From: a virus | IMG/VR virus record: IMGVR_UViG_3300021083_000537 | Location: 1 to 34,056 of that record | Strand: one strand, 5' to 3' | Length of the DNA: 34,056 bases | Part shown: positions 27,990-34,056 of the stretch, one piece after another | Position numbering within the stretch: position 1 is the first letter of the stretch | Layout: each line of letters opens with the position of its first letter | Position numbers and translations under genes: made by a program | Notes under the pieces: model-generated | Told to the model about the DNA's origin: nothing | The model's database searches: none | Seen by the model: only the letters and a program-made list of their open reading frames with translations

Positions 27990-28933
27990 AGGAGCTCCAG
28001 CTCAGGTTCTGGGAGGGAATCCCTGTCCACCGGCGGGGCGGTGGCATCGTCCGGGGCGATGGACGCCACCGGATCCGGTAGGATCTTCAGATCCGGCCGT
28101 TGGTGCACCGTCCCCGTCGGATCAGTCAGTGTGCCGCGGTAGATTCCACGGTTCTGGATGATCCGGTGGATCTTCACCCGGTACCAGGATTTCTTCCCGT
28201 GCCCATGCTCCTGCAGGTAGCGGACCACCTCCTCGAGCGTCATCTTGGCCCCGTCCACCAGGGAGAAGATCAGGCGCACCACCTCGGCCTTGTGCGGGTT
28301 GATCACCAGGTCCCGGTTCGCCACCTCATACCCGTAGGGCGTGCCGCCTCCGATCCAGCCGCCGCGCGAATACTTGTTCTGGGTTCCCAGCTTCATGCGC
28401 ATCTGGATCAGGTGGCGCTCGTACTGGGCGAAGGAGCCGAGCACCTGCCGCATGAGCACCCGCACCGGATCCTGGCTGGCTGCGGAATCCGCCAGGAAGC
28501 TCTCGCTGGCGTAGGCCACGCCCAGGACGATGTGGTGCCGGTCGAAGAACGAGAAGAGCATGTCCTGCTCGGCCGCGACACGGGACAGCCGATCGAGCTT
28601 CCAGATGATCAGGTTCGACTGCTGGCGCTCGCACAGCTTGGATATCAGGAACGACAGCAGCGGCCGGGGCGACGCCGCAGGCACGTCCTCGGGCTTCATC
28701 CCTGGCAGCCGGACGGTGAACAACGGCTTGGCGGCCGAGGCCTTCTCGTAGACGATCACCGGCTCGAGGATGCCCGAGCGCTGGCAGTAGGCCAGGATCG
28801 CGTCCCGCTGCACGTCCGGCGACTCGTTGTCCTCATGCGTGTCATCGCTGACGCGCACATAGGCCCAGACCGCGGGCGGCGGCTTGGCGCTCCAGGCATC
28901 CGTGAGCGCGGTGAGGGTGGTGATCAGGCCCAT
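27986..28933 (-). CDS. Serine recombinase (resolvase/invertase family)
   Basis: 315 residues. WAYVRVSDDT gives the nucleophile Ser29. NLIIWKLDRLSRV contains the conserved Asp114-Arg115-Leu-Ser-Arg118, and residues ~120-190 form the E-helix region with LGSFAQYERHLIQMRM. GGTPYGYE and RLIFSLV-type segments follow, as in the recombinase DNA-binding domain. Relative to small resolvases there is an insertion around residues 65-95. The protein is shorter than most large serine integrases and lacks the C-terminal zinc ribbon and coiled coil. It cuts both strands via a phosphoserine link; inversion, resolution or integration are all possible, and no att site is visible. Confidence 0.88.
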   Translation of the reverse strand: MGLITTLTALTDAWSAKPPPAVWAYVRVSDDTHEDNESPDVQRDAILAYCQRSGILEPVIVYEKASAAKPLFTVRLPGMKPEDVPAASPRPLLSFLISKLCERQQSNLIIWKLDRLSRVAAEQDMLFSFFDRHHIVLGVAYASESFLADSAASQDPVRVLMRQVLGSFAQYERHLIQMRMKLGTQNKYSRGGWIGGGTPYGYEVANRDLVINPHKAEVVRLIFSLVDGAKMTLEEVVRYLQEHGHGKKSWYRVKIHRIIQNRGIYRGTLTDPTGTVHQRPDLKILPDPVASIAPDDATAPPVDRDSLPEPELELL

Positions 28934-28934
28934 G

Positions 28935-29516
28935 TCAGAGCGCTACTTTCCAGGGGTTCGGGAAGGCGATGCGGTCGGCATACCGGTCGAAATTGTGCTC
29001 ATTGATGCCCTGCTTCAGGAGCATCTGCTTGGTGTAGGCGATCGGGTCGGAATTCTGCGCGGACTGGGCGTTGACGAACTTGAGGAACTGGATCAGCACC
29101 AGCGCCTTGACCCGATCGACCACCAGACCGCCCGCGGTCGCATCCTTGTCGCCCTGCCAGAAACGGAGATAGCCCCCTGCGGTCTGCTCGGCGTAGTGGA
29201 TATCCTCGGCCAGGTTCCAGCTTGCCGCCCGGATATCAGCACCGAGATCCCGCCAGGCCAGGCGCTTGGCCTTGTACATCTCCAGGCTGAAGCCCATGAA
29301 GGCCTTGATCTGCTCCTGGGTCGCGAGCAGCTGGCGATCGGCTGCACCCTGCAGGCCTTTCGACGAACCCTTCAGGGCCTTGATGTTCTCTTCGATGCAC
29401 CGGCGGAGCTCGACGTTGTTCTTCGCCTCGGCAGTGCTCTCGAGGAACATGCTGTAGGCGTCCATCCACTGGAGGAGGGAGAGCGGCTGCGCGCCGGGGG
29501 TGATGATCTTCGCCAT
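28935..29516 (-). CDS. Helical protein of unknown function
   Basis: 193 residues, almost all helical: LSLLQWMDAYSMFLESTAEA, VELRRCIEENIKALKGSS, ATQEQIKAFMGFSLEMYKA, LVVDRVKALVLIQFLKFV. Many charged residues and no membrane helix. The stop lies 1 base before the recombinase ATG, and the start is 1 base after the previous stop, so it is operon-locked. It might be a DNA-binding or replication helper by position in the metabolism module. No family recognised. Confidence 0.7.
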   Translation of the reverse strand: MAKIITPGAQPLSLLQWMDAYSMFLESTAEAKNNVELRRCIEENIKALKGSSKGLQGAADRQLLATQEQIKAFMGFSLEMYKAKRLAWRDLGADIRAASWNLAEDIHYAEQTAGGYLRFWQGDKDATAGGLVVDRVKALVLIQFLKFVNAQSAQNSDPIAYTKQMLLKQGINEHNFDRYADRIAFPNPWKVAL

Positions 29517-29517
29517 G

Positions 29518-29919
29518 TCAATCTCCGTCTTCGTCTTCGATGGTGCCGATGGCGATCAGGAAGAGCGCATAGCCGCGAGGCCAGCCTTCCCCGTGAGTCT
29601 CCTGGATCTGGACCATGCGCGTCTCGACCGGGATATACATCTGGTCGTCGCTGTTGATCTTGCGCAGCCCGACCAGCACCTGATCCAGCAAGGGCTCGAG
29701 ATTGCGCACCTGGGTCGCGTGCACCGGGAGCACGTAGGGTTGGATCAGCAGTGGCGAGCCGATGCCGTCTTCAGCCACGGCAAGCGAGAGGACCAGGGCG
29801 CCATCGAGCTGGCCCTGGGATACCCCGGTGACATTGTTCGCGAAGGCGAACTCCTGCATGCGCTTGTTGAACGCATCGATCGATTCGGCGCCTTCCGGGT
29901 GGTAGGTGAAGATCTTCAT
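29518..29919 (-). CDS. Small unrecognised protein
   Basis: 133 residues. MKIFTYHPEGAESIDAFNKR begins a mixed alpha/beta protein; LDGALVLSLAVAED, LEPLLDQVLVGLRKI and GYALFLIAIGTIEDEDGD follow. It is soluble, acidic at the end and starts with an ATGA overlap on the membrane zinc-finger gene. The strand-helix pattern could be a small nuclease- or ligand-binding fold, but no signature is seen. Confidence 0.7.
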   Translation of the reverse strand: MKIFTYHPEGAESIDAFNKRMQEFAFANNVTGVSQGQLDGALVLSLAVAEDGIGSPLLIQPYVLPVHATQVRNLEPLLDQVLVGLRKINSDDQMYIPVETRMVQIQETHGEGWPRGYALFLIAIGTIEDEDGD

Positions 29920-30695
29920 GGCTTGGGCTCCTCGCCAGCAGGGGCGGGTGGGAGAGCGGGCAGCAGGACGGTATCCTCATCCGCATGGACGGTGCCGGCG
30001 GCCTGGGCGGCGAGCTCGGAGCGCTGCCGGGCCTGCTCCTGGGCGAGCACCTGCTCGAAGGGGATCTGCTTGCCCGCAAGCATCTGCTCGATTGCCGGGT
30101 CTGGCGGGACCACGCCGGAGGGGCGCGACGCCGCCTTGACCACGAGGCCGCCCGTCCCGTTCGGAGGCACCTCGAAGTCGACGTCCATGCCGTACTTCTC
30201 CTTCAGTGCCTGCTGCTGGGTGATGCGGGTGAACTGGTAGAAGCTCAGCGGGTCGCCCTCGATCAGGTCATCCCCATGCTCGGTGTTCGGAGAGGCTGCG
30301 AGCCATGCCGGGCAGCTGACCTGCCGCCCCTCGGCGGTCTCCCAGATCCCTGGGCATTTGACGACCTCGTTCTCCTGGCCGTCGATGAACACCCGGACGA
30401 TCTTGCTGAAGTCGGCCCGTGGCACGGCCTCGGTCTGGCACTTCGGGCATTTCAGGCCGCATTCAGCGATCTCCTGCCGCGGCACCATGTAGACCTCATG
30501 GGTGTTCGCCCCGGGCCCGTTCCCGTGCACGCGCATATGGCGATCCTGCAGCGGGGCCCAGGGCACCTCGCCGGCGAGCCGCTGCAACCAAGCCATCTTG
30601 TCGGTGCCGCGCGTCCACCACCGGGCGCCCCAGAGGACCCCCAGGAAGGCCGCTATGCCCCCGACAAATGAGAGAATCATCCAGAGCCACATCAT
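29916..30695 (-). CDS. N-anchored membrane protein with zinc-finger cysteines
   Basis: 259 residues. N-terminal membrane helix MMWLWMILSFVGGIAAFLGVLWG (residues 1-23) with Arg/Trp after it, then a soluble domain with five cysteines: Cys79, Cys83, Cys86 (CGLKCPKC), Cys114 and Cys128, consistent with a zinc ribbon. A long C-terminal region is helical then Pro/Ala-rich. The start overlaps the VRR-NUC stop by ATGA. It may tether DNA-processing proteins to the membrane, for example at a replication or packaging site (inference). Not recognised. Confidence 0.72.
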   Translation of the reverse strand: MMWLWMILSFVGGIAAFLGVLWGARWWTRGTDKMAWLQRLAGEVPWAPLQDRHMRVHGNGPGANTHEVYMVPRQEIAECGLKCPKCQTEAVPRADFSKIVRVFIDGQENEVVKCPGIWETAEGRQVSCPAWLAASPNTEHGDDLIEGDPLSFYQFTRITQQQALKEKYGMDVDFEVPPNGTGGLVVKAASRPSGVVPPDPAIEQMLAGKQIPFEQVLAQEQARQRSELAAQAAGTVHADEDTVLLPALPPAPAGEEPKP

Positions 30696-31081
30696 GAGAG
30701 CAGTCCTTCCCAGAACTCGTCGGTTGCCATCAGTTCGCCTTGGCAGATGCGATTGGCACGCCGGGACTCGAGGTAATCGATGCTCAGCGACCAGCGCTTC
30801 CAAGGCACCCGCGCGCCGCCTTGAACCATGTGCACGTCGATCACGCGCACGCGCATCCCAGCTGCCTTCATCTTGCCGATCTGGAACGTCTGGGCCCCAG
30901 ACAGCGGCTTCCCATGGGCCTTGGCCTCGATCCAGGCAGTGCCATGGGTGAGGTGCGCGAAGACCAGATCGGGGGTGCCGACCTTCACCGGCTTCAGGTA
31001 GGAACACCATCCGTCGCGCGGATAGGCCTGGATGAAGCACTTCACCAGACGCTGTTTGAACAGGGATTCCGGTTGAGGCAT
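30692..31081 (-). CDS. VRR-NUC-type nuclease
   Basis: 129 residues. The order VGTPDLVFAHLTHGTAWIEAKAHGKPLSGAQTFQIGKM has the VRR-NUC core: Gly35-x-x-Asp38, Glu52-Ala-Lys54 and Gln64. The fold is PD-(D/E)XK, and stand-alone members are phage nucleases or Holliday-junction-like resolvases that cleave DNA with metal ions. Here there is a polar C-terminal extension of about 40 residues. The start ATG 31081 is well placed, and the stop overlaps the membrane protein gene. A DNA recombination or repair role is likely. Confidence 0.82.
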   Translation of the reverse strand: MPQPESLFKQRLVKCFIQAYPRDGWCSYLKPVKVGTPDLVFAHLTHGTAWIEAKAHGKPLSGAQTFQIGKMKAAGMRVRVIDVHMVQGGARVPWKRWSLSIDYLESRRANRICQGELMATDEFWEGLLS

Positions 31082-31111
31082 CGACGTAGGGTTACGTGTC
31101 CCCGAGCAGAG

Positions 31112-31423
31112 TCAAGCGCCCTCGCCCGACCCGATGTTGCCTGTACCGATACCTGCACTGGAGCCGTGCCGATGCACCGACGAGGCCCCGGAATTGGCAG
31201 GTTGCATCGCGGTGGTCGATGCACTGACCGAGTTCAGGGTGACGGCCTTGGTGTCCAGCGCCTCGACCAGATCCCAGACGATCGACGAGAAACTCCTCCC
31301 CGGATACCGCTTACGCAGACGCGCAACCATCGCGCGCTGCTTCGGGGTCGACCAGAGCGTCAGCGTCCGATTCGGCCGGGAACTGGTCCGCGGTGCAGGT
31401 TTCGTGGGGGTCTTGGCAGGCAT
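31112..31423 (-). CDS. Ribbon-helix-helix DNA-binding protein
   Basis: 103 residues. TLTLWSTPKQRAMVARLRKRYPGRSFSSIVWDLVEAL (residues 20-57) has a basic strand, helix 1 and helix 2 of the CopG/Arc-like RHH fold. The N-terminus is Pro/Thr/Lys-rich, and the C-terminal ~45 residues are Ser/Thr/Gly-rich, low-complexity. As a dimer it would contact a palindrome and could autorepress the nuclease operon. It is distinct from the RHH domain fused to coat-like member B. The start ATG 31423 has GAGGATC upstream. Confidence 0.72.
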   Translation of the reverse strand: MPAKTPTKPAPRTSSRPNRTLTLWSTPKQRAMVARLRKRYPGRSFSSIVWDLVEALDTKAVTLNSVSASTTAMQPANSGASSVHRHGSSAGIGTGNIGSGEGA

Positions 31424-31431
31424 GGTGATCC

Positions 31432-32430
31432 TCAGACGAGAGGTGCGGTGGGAAGGCGAACAGGTCCGGACGACTTGATAGTGCGCGCACGCGCCTTGTT
31501 GTAGACGCGGCCCGGGGGTGGCATGAAGACCTTGAAGCAGTCGACAGTATGCCGGCACCACGTCCGCGTGCAATGGTCCCCTACCACGGGGTACGTATGC
31601 TTGAGTACATCAGGTCCCATGATGAACCTGCAGAAGTCTGCGACCTGCTCAGCATAGAACTGCATCTCGGGCTTGGTGAAGTCGACCCAGACCACGTTCG
31701 CCCACTTCGCCTTCAGTGAGTCGACATAGAGCACCCAGACCCGCTGGCACCCGGTGAGCAGATGATAGGCCGCCATCTGGGGGAGGTGGTCGGGATTCAT
31801 CCACCCGCCCTTGGGAGGCTTGCCTGTGGTCTTCAAATCGCCGACGCATACCCCGTCCTGGGTGCGGAAATCGGTATGCCCGGTGACGTACTCGTTCTCC
31901 CACTCCTCCTCGGCCAGGTAGGGTTGCCCGTCGGCCGGCACCGGCATCTTGCCCGCGGCAAGCGTGGCCGTGGCGCGCACCACGGTCTGGGTCAGAGCGA
32001 GATCGTTGTTGAAGAGCTTGGCTGCGAGCTTCCAGTCCACCAGCCGCGGCTGGTAGCACCGGGAGTCGCCCGCCAGGAACGCACCGTAGGCCGCGCCGAC
32101 GTCGCCGCCGAAGAACTCGCAGGCGATGTCAACCAGATGCTGTTCATCACCTGCCAGATCATAGTCCTGGCCCAGGGCATCGCGCTGGTCGAGATCCATC
32201 AGGAACGCATCAATGTCGCGCACCAGCTGACGCTTGGGGAACAGGCAGCGCAGGCCATCCTGCAGGGTGAAGTGCCCGCAGGTGCCCAGGTCGCTGTTGC
32301 CGGGGCTGGGGCGCTCCTCCGGGATAGGGAGCTCGCCCTCATAGACCTTACGATCTTGGACCGCGCGCCAGGTGCAGCGCATATACCCGCCGAGGGCGGA
32401 GGCACGGGGTTTCCAGGGTTTCTTGGTCAT
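31432..32430 (-). CDS. Cas4/Dna2-like Fe-S PD-(D/E)XK nuclease
   Basis: 332 residues. SALGGYMRC starts the fold with Cys19; GHTDF has Asp187, GDLKTTG carries Asp198 and Lys200, and QMAAYHLL (Gln218-Tyr222) the QxxxY element, the RecB-family motif order. The end carries C287-x4-C292-x5-C298 (HCTRTWCRHTVDC), which with Cys19 is the four-cysteine iron-sulfur arrangement of Cas4, AddB and Dna2. Such enzymes are exonucleases or flap nucleases in recombination. It starts at ATG 32430 with AAGGGA upstream, coupled (TGATG) to the 45-residue gene before it; in-frame ATG at 32436 is an alternative. Confidence 0.85.
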   Translation of the reverse strand: MTKKPWKPRASALGGYMRCTWRAVQDRKVYEGELPIPEERPSPGNSDLGTCGHFTLQDGLRCLFPKRQLVRDIDAFLMDLDQRDALGQDYDLAGDEQHLVDIACEFFGGDVGAAYGAFLAGDSRCYQPRLVDWKLAAKLFNNDLALTQTVVRATATLAAGKMPVPADGQPYLAEEEWENEYVTGHTDFRTQDGVCVGDLKTTGKPPKGGWMNPDHLPQMAAYHLLTGCQRVWVLYVDSLKAKWANVVWVDFTKPEMQFYAEQVADFCRFIMGPDVLKHTYPVVGDHCTRTWCRHTVDCFKVFMPPPGRVYNKARARTIKSSGPVRLPTAPLV

Positions 32431-32567
32431 CACCATCCCTTGGGATAATCCCCGCGCTTCCTGCGCTTCCGCTTCGGCTTCCCAAATGCCCGCTCCCAGC
32501 CGGCCTCGAACCGCTGTCGTTCATCGCGCGACGATCCGCGCCGCTGGGAGCCCTTGCCGTTCGACAT
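32430..32567 (-). CDS. Small basic protein coupled to nuclease
   Basis: 45 residues, starting MSNGKGSQRRGSSRDERQRF and ending with KPKRKRRKRGDYPKGW: a charged helix and a Lys/Arg run. The TGATG overlaps at both ends (with 32567-33028 upstream and the nuclease downstream) show strict translational coupling, which supports it as real. It may bind DNA or the nuclease. Not recognised. Confidence 0.68.
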   Translation of the reverse strand: MSNGKGSQRRGSSRDERQRFEAGWERAFGKPKRKRRKRGDYPKGW

Positions 32568-33028
32568 CACTGTTCCCGGGTGGTCTCATCGACCTTCTTG
32601 GTCTCGGCCATCGTCGAATGATAGCCACCATTGCCGCGGCCATCCGGCGGTTGATAGACCGGCACCTGCCCGCTGCTCTCGATGGTGCGACGGAAGACCG
32701 GCGAGGAGAAGACCTGGTGCGTGATATCGCGCAGATCCTTATTCCGCTCCTCGGCATGCTTGATCTTGAGATCGCGGATCTCGTCGAGGTGCTTCAGTTC
32801 GTGCTCGCGCGCGGCGACCTTTCCCTCGCGATCCTTGAGCAGGGACTCGCGGGTATCCAGGTCCCGGTGCTTCTGCGAGTCACGGTCCCACTGGGCCTTC
32901 TCGCGCTCCAGCCGCGCCAGCTTGCATGCATCCGTTTCTGCTTGTTCCAGACGCTTGCGCAGTACCGCACCGACCTCCTCCGAGAGGTTCTTCTTGATCG
33001 CTTCCTGTAAATCTGATTCCAGGGTCAT
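32567..33028 (-). CDS. Coiled-coil protein
   Basis: 153 residues. Residues ~1-105 are a long heptad-rich helix, highly charged (LESDLQEAIKKNLSEEVGAV, REKAQWDRDSQKHRDLDTRE, LKDREGKVAAREHELKHLDE). The C-terminal ~45 residues are Pro/Gly/Ser-rich and disordered. This fits a scaffolding, tethering or single-strand-annealing accessory protein. The hairpin at 33052-33077 lies just upstream. Not recognised. Confidence 0.78.
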   Translation of the reverse strand: MTLESDLQEAIKKNLSEEVGAVLRKRLEQAETDACKLARLEREKAQWDRDSQKHRDLDTRESLLKDREGKVAAREHELKHLDEIRDLKIKHAEERNKDLRDITHQVFSSPVFRRTIESSGQVPVYQPPDGRGNGGYHSTMAETKKVDETTREQ

Positions 33029-33051
33029 AGAGGTGTCTCCTTACCACAAAT

Positions 33052-33077
33052 GCCACCGGCCCCTCAGGACCGGTGGC
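33052..33077. terminator. Hairpin between two leftward genes
   Basis: GCCACCGG (33052-33059) pairs perfectly with CCGGTGGC (33070-33077), with a 10-base loop. It lies in the 77-base gap downstream of the 33106-34056 gene and upstream of the coiled-coil gene. No U tract follows on the minus strand, so it may attenuate or stabilise the mRNA rather than fully terminate; the coiled-coil gene has GGAGACACC upstream of its start. Confidence 0.55.
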
Positions 33078-33105
33078 TGCGCGCCGTTCGCGTGTGGCCG
33101 GATTC

Positions 33106-34056
33106 CTAGCGTCGCGCTGCGATCTGGGCCAGCGCGTCCATGGCCTCCGTGGTCATGGTGAACTTGCTCCATTCCGTGATCGACGCGAGCAGATCGGGAT
33201 GGCTGCCATGCTCGACCAGGAACTTGTTGAACGCGGCCTTGACATCGTCGATCTCGGCACCCACCACGCTCTGGCGCACCTGGATGTAGTGCTCGTCCCA
33301 GGTATTGGACTTCGACTGCATCTGATGCTTGGCCGGATTGAACAGCACCGGGGTCGCCTGAGGCACGCCGTCTGGGAAGGCCGCGAGCAGTTCCTTGCCG
33401 GTCATCAGCGCGCAGTCGTAGGTGCCCGTGGTCTGCACGCAGAAGATCCCGGCGACCTGATCGTACATCAGCAGTTCGAGGATCAGGGTCGGGTGGCCGA
33501 GGGGATCGAATTCATCCTGGGTCTGGCGGTTGCGGAAGGTGTAGACCTGCACCGCATCCTGAGCGATATTGACCGCCTCGAGCTCGTCGTAGGGGATGAT
33601 GCCGCGCGACCGCGGGGACTGCTTGGGAGCGTTCTTGTTGTAGGCCTTGGGCCAGATCAGCACCTGGTAGCGGAAGCCCATCAGAATCGCCGGGAACGGA
33701 TCCGTGCCATTCGGGCCTTGGCCCTTGCCCCGGGGGAGATCGGCATTGGACCCTTCCGGGTTCATGTCGTGGAATTCGAAATTGCCGCCGCTATAACCGC
33801 CCGTCAGGTAGATCGTCGGGAAGATGTTCGGCTCGCCGGCAGGGCGGACGCCTTCATCGACGACGTTGAGCGCGGTCTTGCCCGGAGCGGCAGGGGTGAG
33901 GATCGCGAGGAAGCCGATGGGTCGGGAGAGCGTCTGAGGCTGTGCGGTGGTGACCGTCGTCTGCGCCGCGGGGGCGGGTGTCGCGGCCGGCTGGGTTGCA
34001 GCCGGAGCGGGCTGCGCTGCGGGCTGCGCTGCGGCGGCCTGGGCGGCTGCTGCCGC
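33106..34056 (-). CDS. Unrecognised protein, 5' end cut by window edge
   Basis: The visible 316 residues are open to the window edge. The N-terminal visible ~45 residues are an Ala/Pro/Gln/Thr linker, followed by LSRPIGFLAILTPAAPGKTA, then strands (FPAILMGFRYQVLIWPKAY; TLILELLMYDQVAGIFCVQT) and a C-terminal helical part (VKAAFNKFLVEHGSHPDLLA). An ATG at 33765 exists, but the open frame and continuous sequence upstream make it unlikely to be the start. It heads the leftward DNA-metabolism operon, so a DNA-binding or replication role is possible but unproven. Confidence 0.72.
   Translation of the reverse strand, partial: AAAAAQAAAAQPAAQPAPAATQPAATPAPAAQTTVTTAQPQTLSRPIGFLAILTPAAPGKTALNVVDEGVRPAGEPNIFPTIYLTGGYSGGNFEFHDMNPEGSNADLPRGKGQGPNGTDPFPAILMGFRYQVLIWPKAYNKNAPKQSPRSRGIIPYDELEAVNIAQDAVQVYTFRNRQTQDEFDPLGHPTLILELLMYDQVAGIFCVQTTGTYDCALMTGKELLAAFPDGVPQATPVLFNPAKHQMQSKSNTWDEHYIQVRQSVVGAEIDDVKAAFNKFLVEHGSHPDLLASITEWSKFTMTTEAMDALAQIAARR

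Noticed and set aside
31432-32430. CRISPR Cas4 proper
   Set aside because: Motifs match the wider Cas4/AddB/Dna2 group, but no Cas1, Cas2 or repeats are present, so a CRISPR role is not supported.

Overview
The window is GC-rich DNA with dense, mostly co-oriented genes. Starts and stops overlap (ATGA, GTGA and TGATG junctions) and Shine-Dalgarno sequences are clear, so the genome is bacterial or phage-like. There are no rRNA, tRNA or central-metabolism genes. The recognisable families are typical of phages and mobile elements: DUF6527, a GP88-like protein, XRE, ribbon-helix-helix and Phd regulators, a serine recombinase, two or three PD-(D/E)XK-type nucleases and a family 2 glycosyltransferase. 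I read it as part of a large, poorly characterised phage or phage-like element of a GC-rich bacterium. No terminase, portal, tape measure, packaging ATPase or DNA polymerase is visible, so the virus class is not established. Both edges cut genes.

Layout. 1-4398 (minus): a surface module with a DUF1360-like membrane protein, a glycosyltransferase, a Cys/Thr-rich protein with a poly-Thr linker, and four beta-rich proteins that look like diverged relatives of each other. 4399-4518: a divergent promoter region. 4519-11284 (plus): a chain of small regulators, membrane proteins, a nuclease-like protein, a phospholipase A2-like protein, a coat-like protein and zinc-ribbon proteins. 10787-23648 (plus): an unusual block of proteins ending in a hydrophobic segment plus a basic tail, interleaved with Arg-rich RRNP-motif proteins, a GP88-like protein and a 1098-residue transglutaminase-like membrane protein. 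Several carry a recurring GFMPG(F/M) motif. 23651-26344: two related coat-like genes on opposite strands flank a repeat-bearing membrane protein; one has an N-terminal ribbon-helix-helix domain next to palindromic operator-like DNA. A strong bidirectional terminator (26381-26414) closes this block. 26396-34056 (mostly minus): a DNA-metabolism module with a serine recombinase, a Cas4/Dna2-like Fe-S nuclease, a VRR-NUC protein, an RHH protein, a coiled-coil protein and several unknowns. A small sigma-region-4-like gene lies on the opposite strand.

Working model (inference): the plus block encodes virion proteins of a membrane-containing particle. Seven C-terminally anchored proteins would sit in a membrane, RRNP proteins would bind DNA, three WPK(R/K)F...REI(Q/P) proteins are candidate jelly-roll coat proteins, and the PLA2-like and transglutaminase-like proteins could act during entry. 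The minus cluster at the left end would supply glycosylated surface proteins. The alternative is an accessory structural region of a large tailed phage. Structure prediction of the coat-like trio and virion proteomics would decide.
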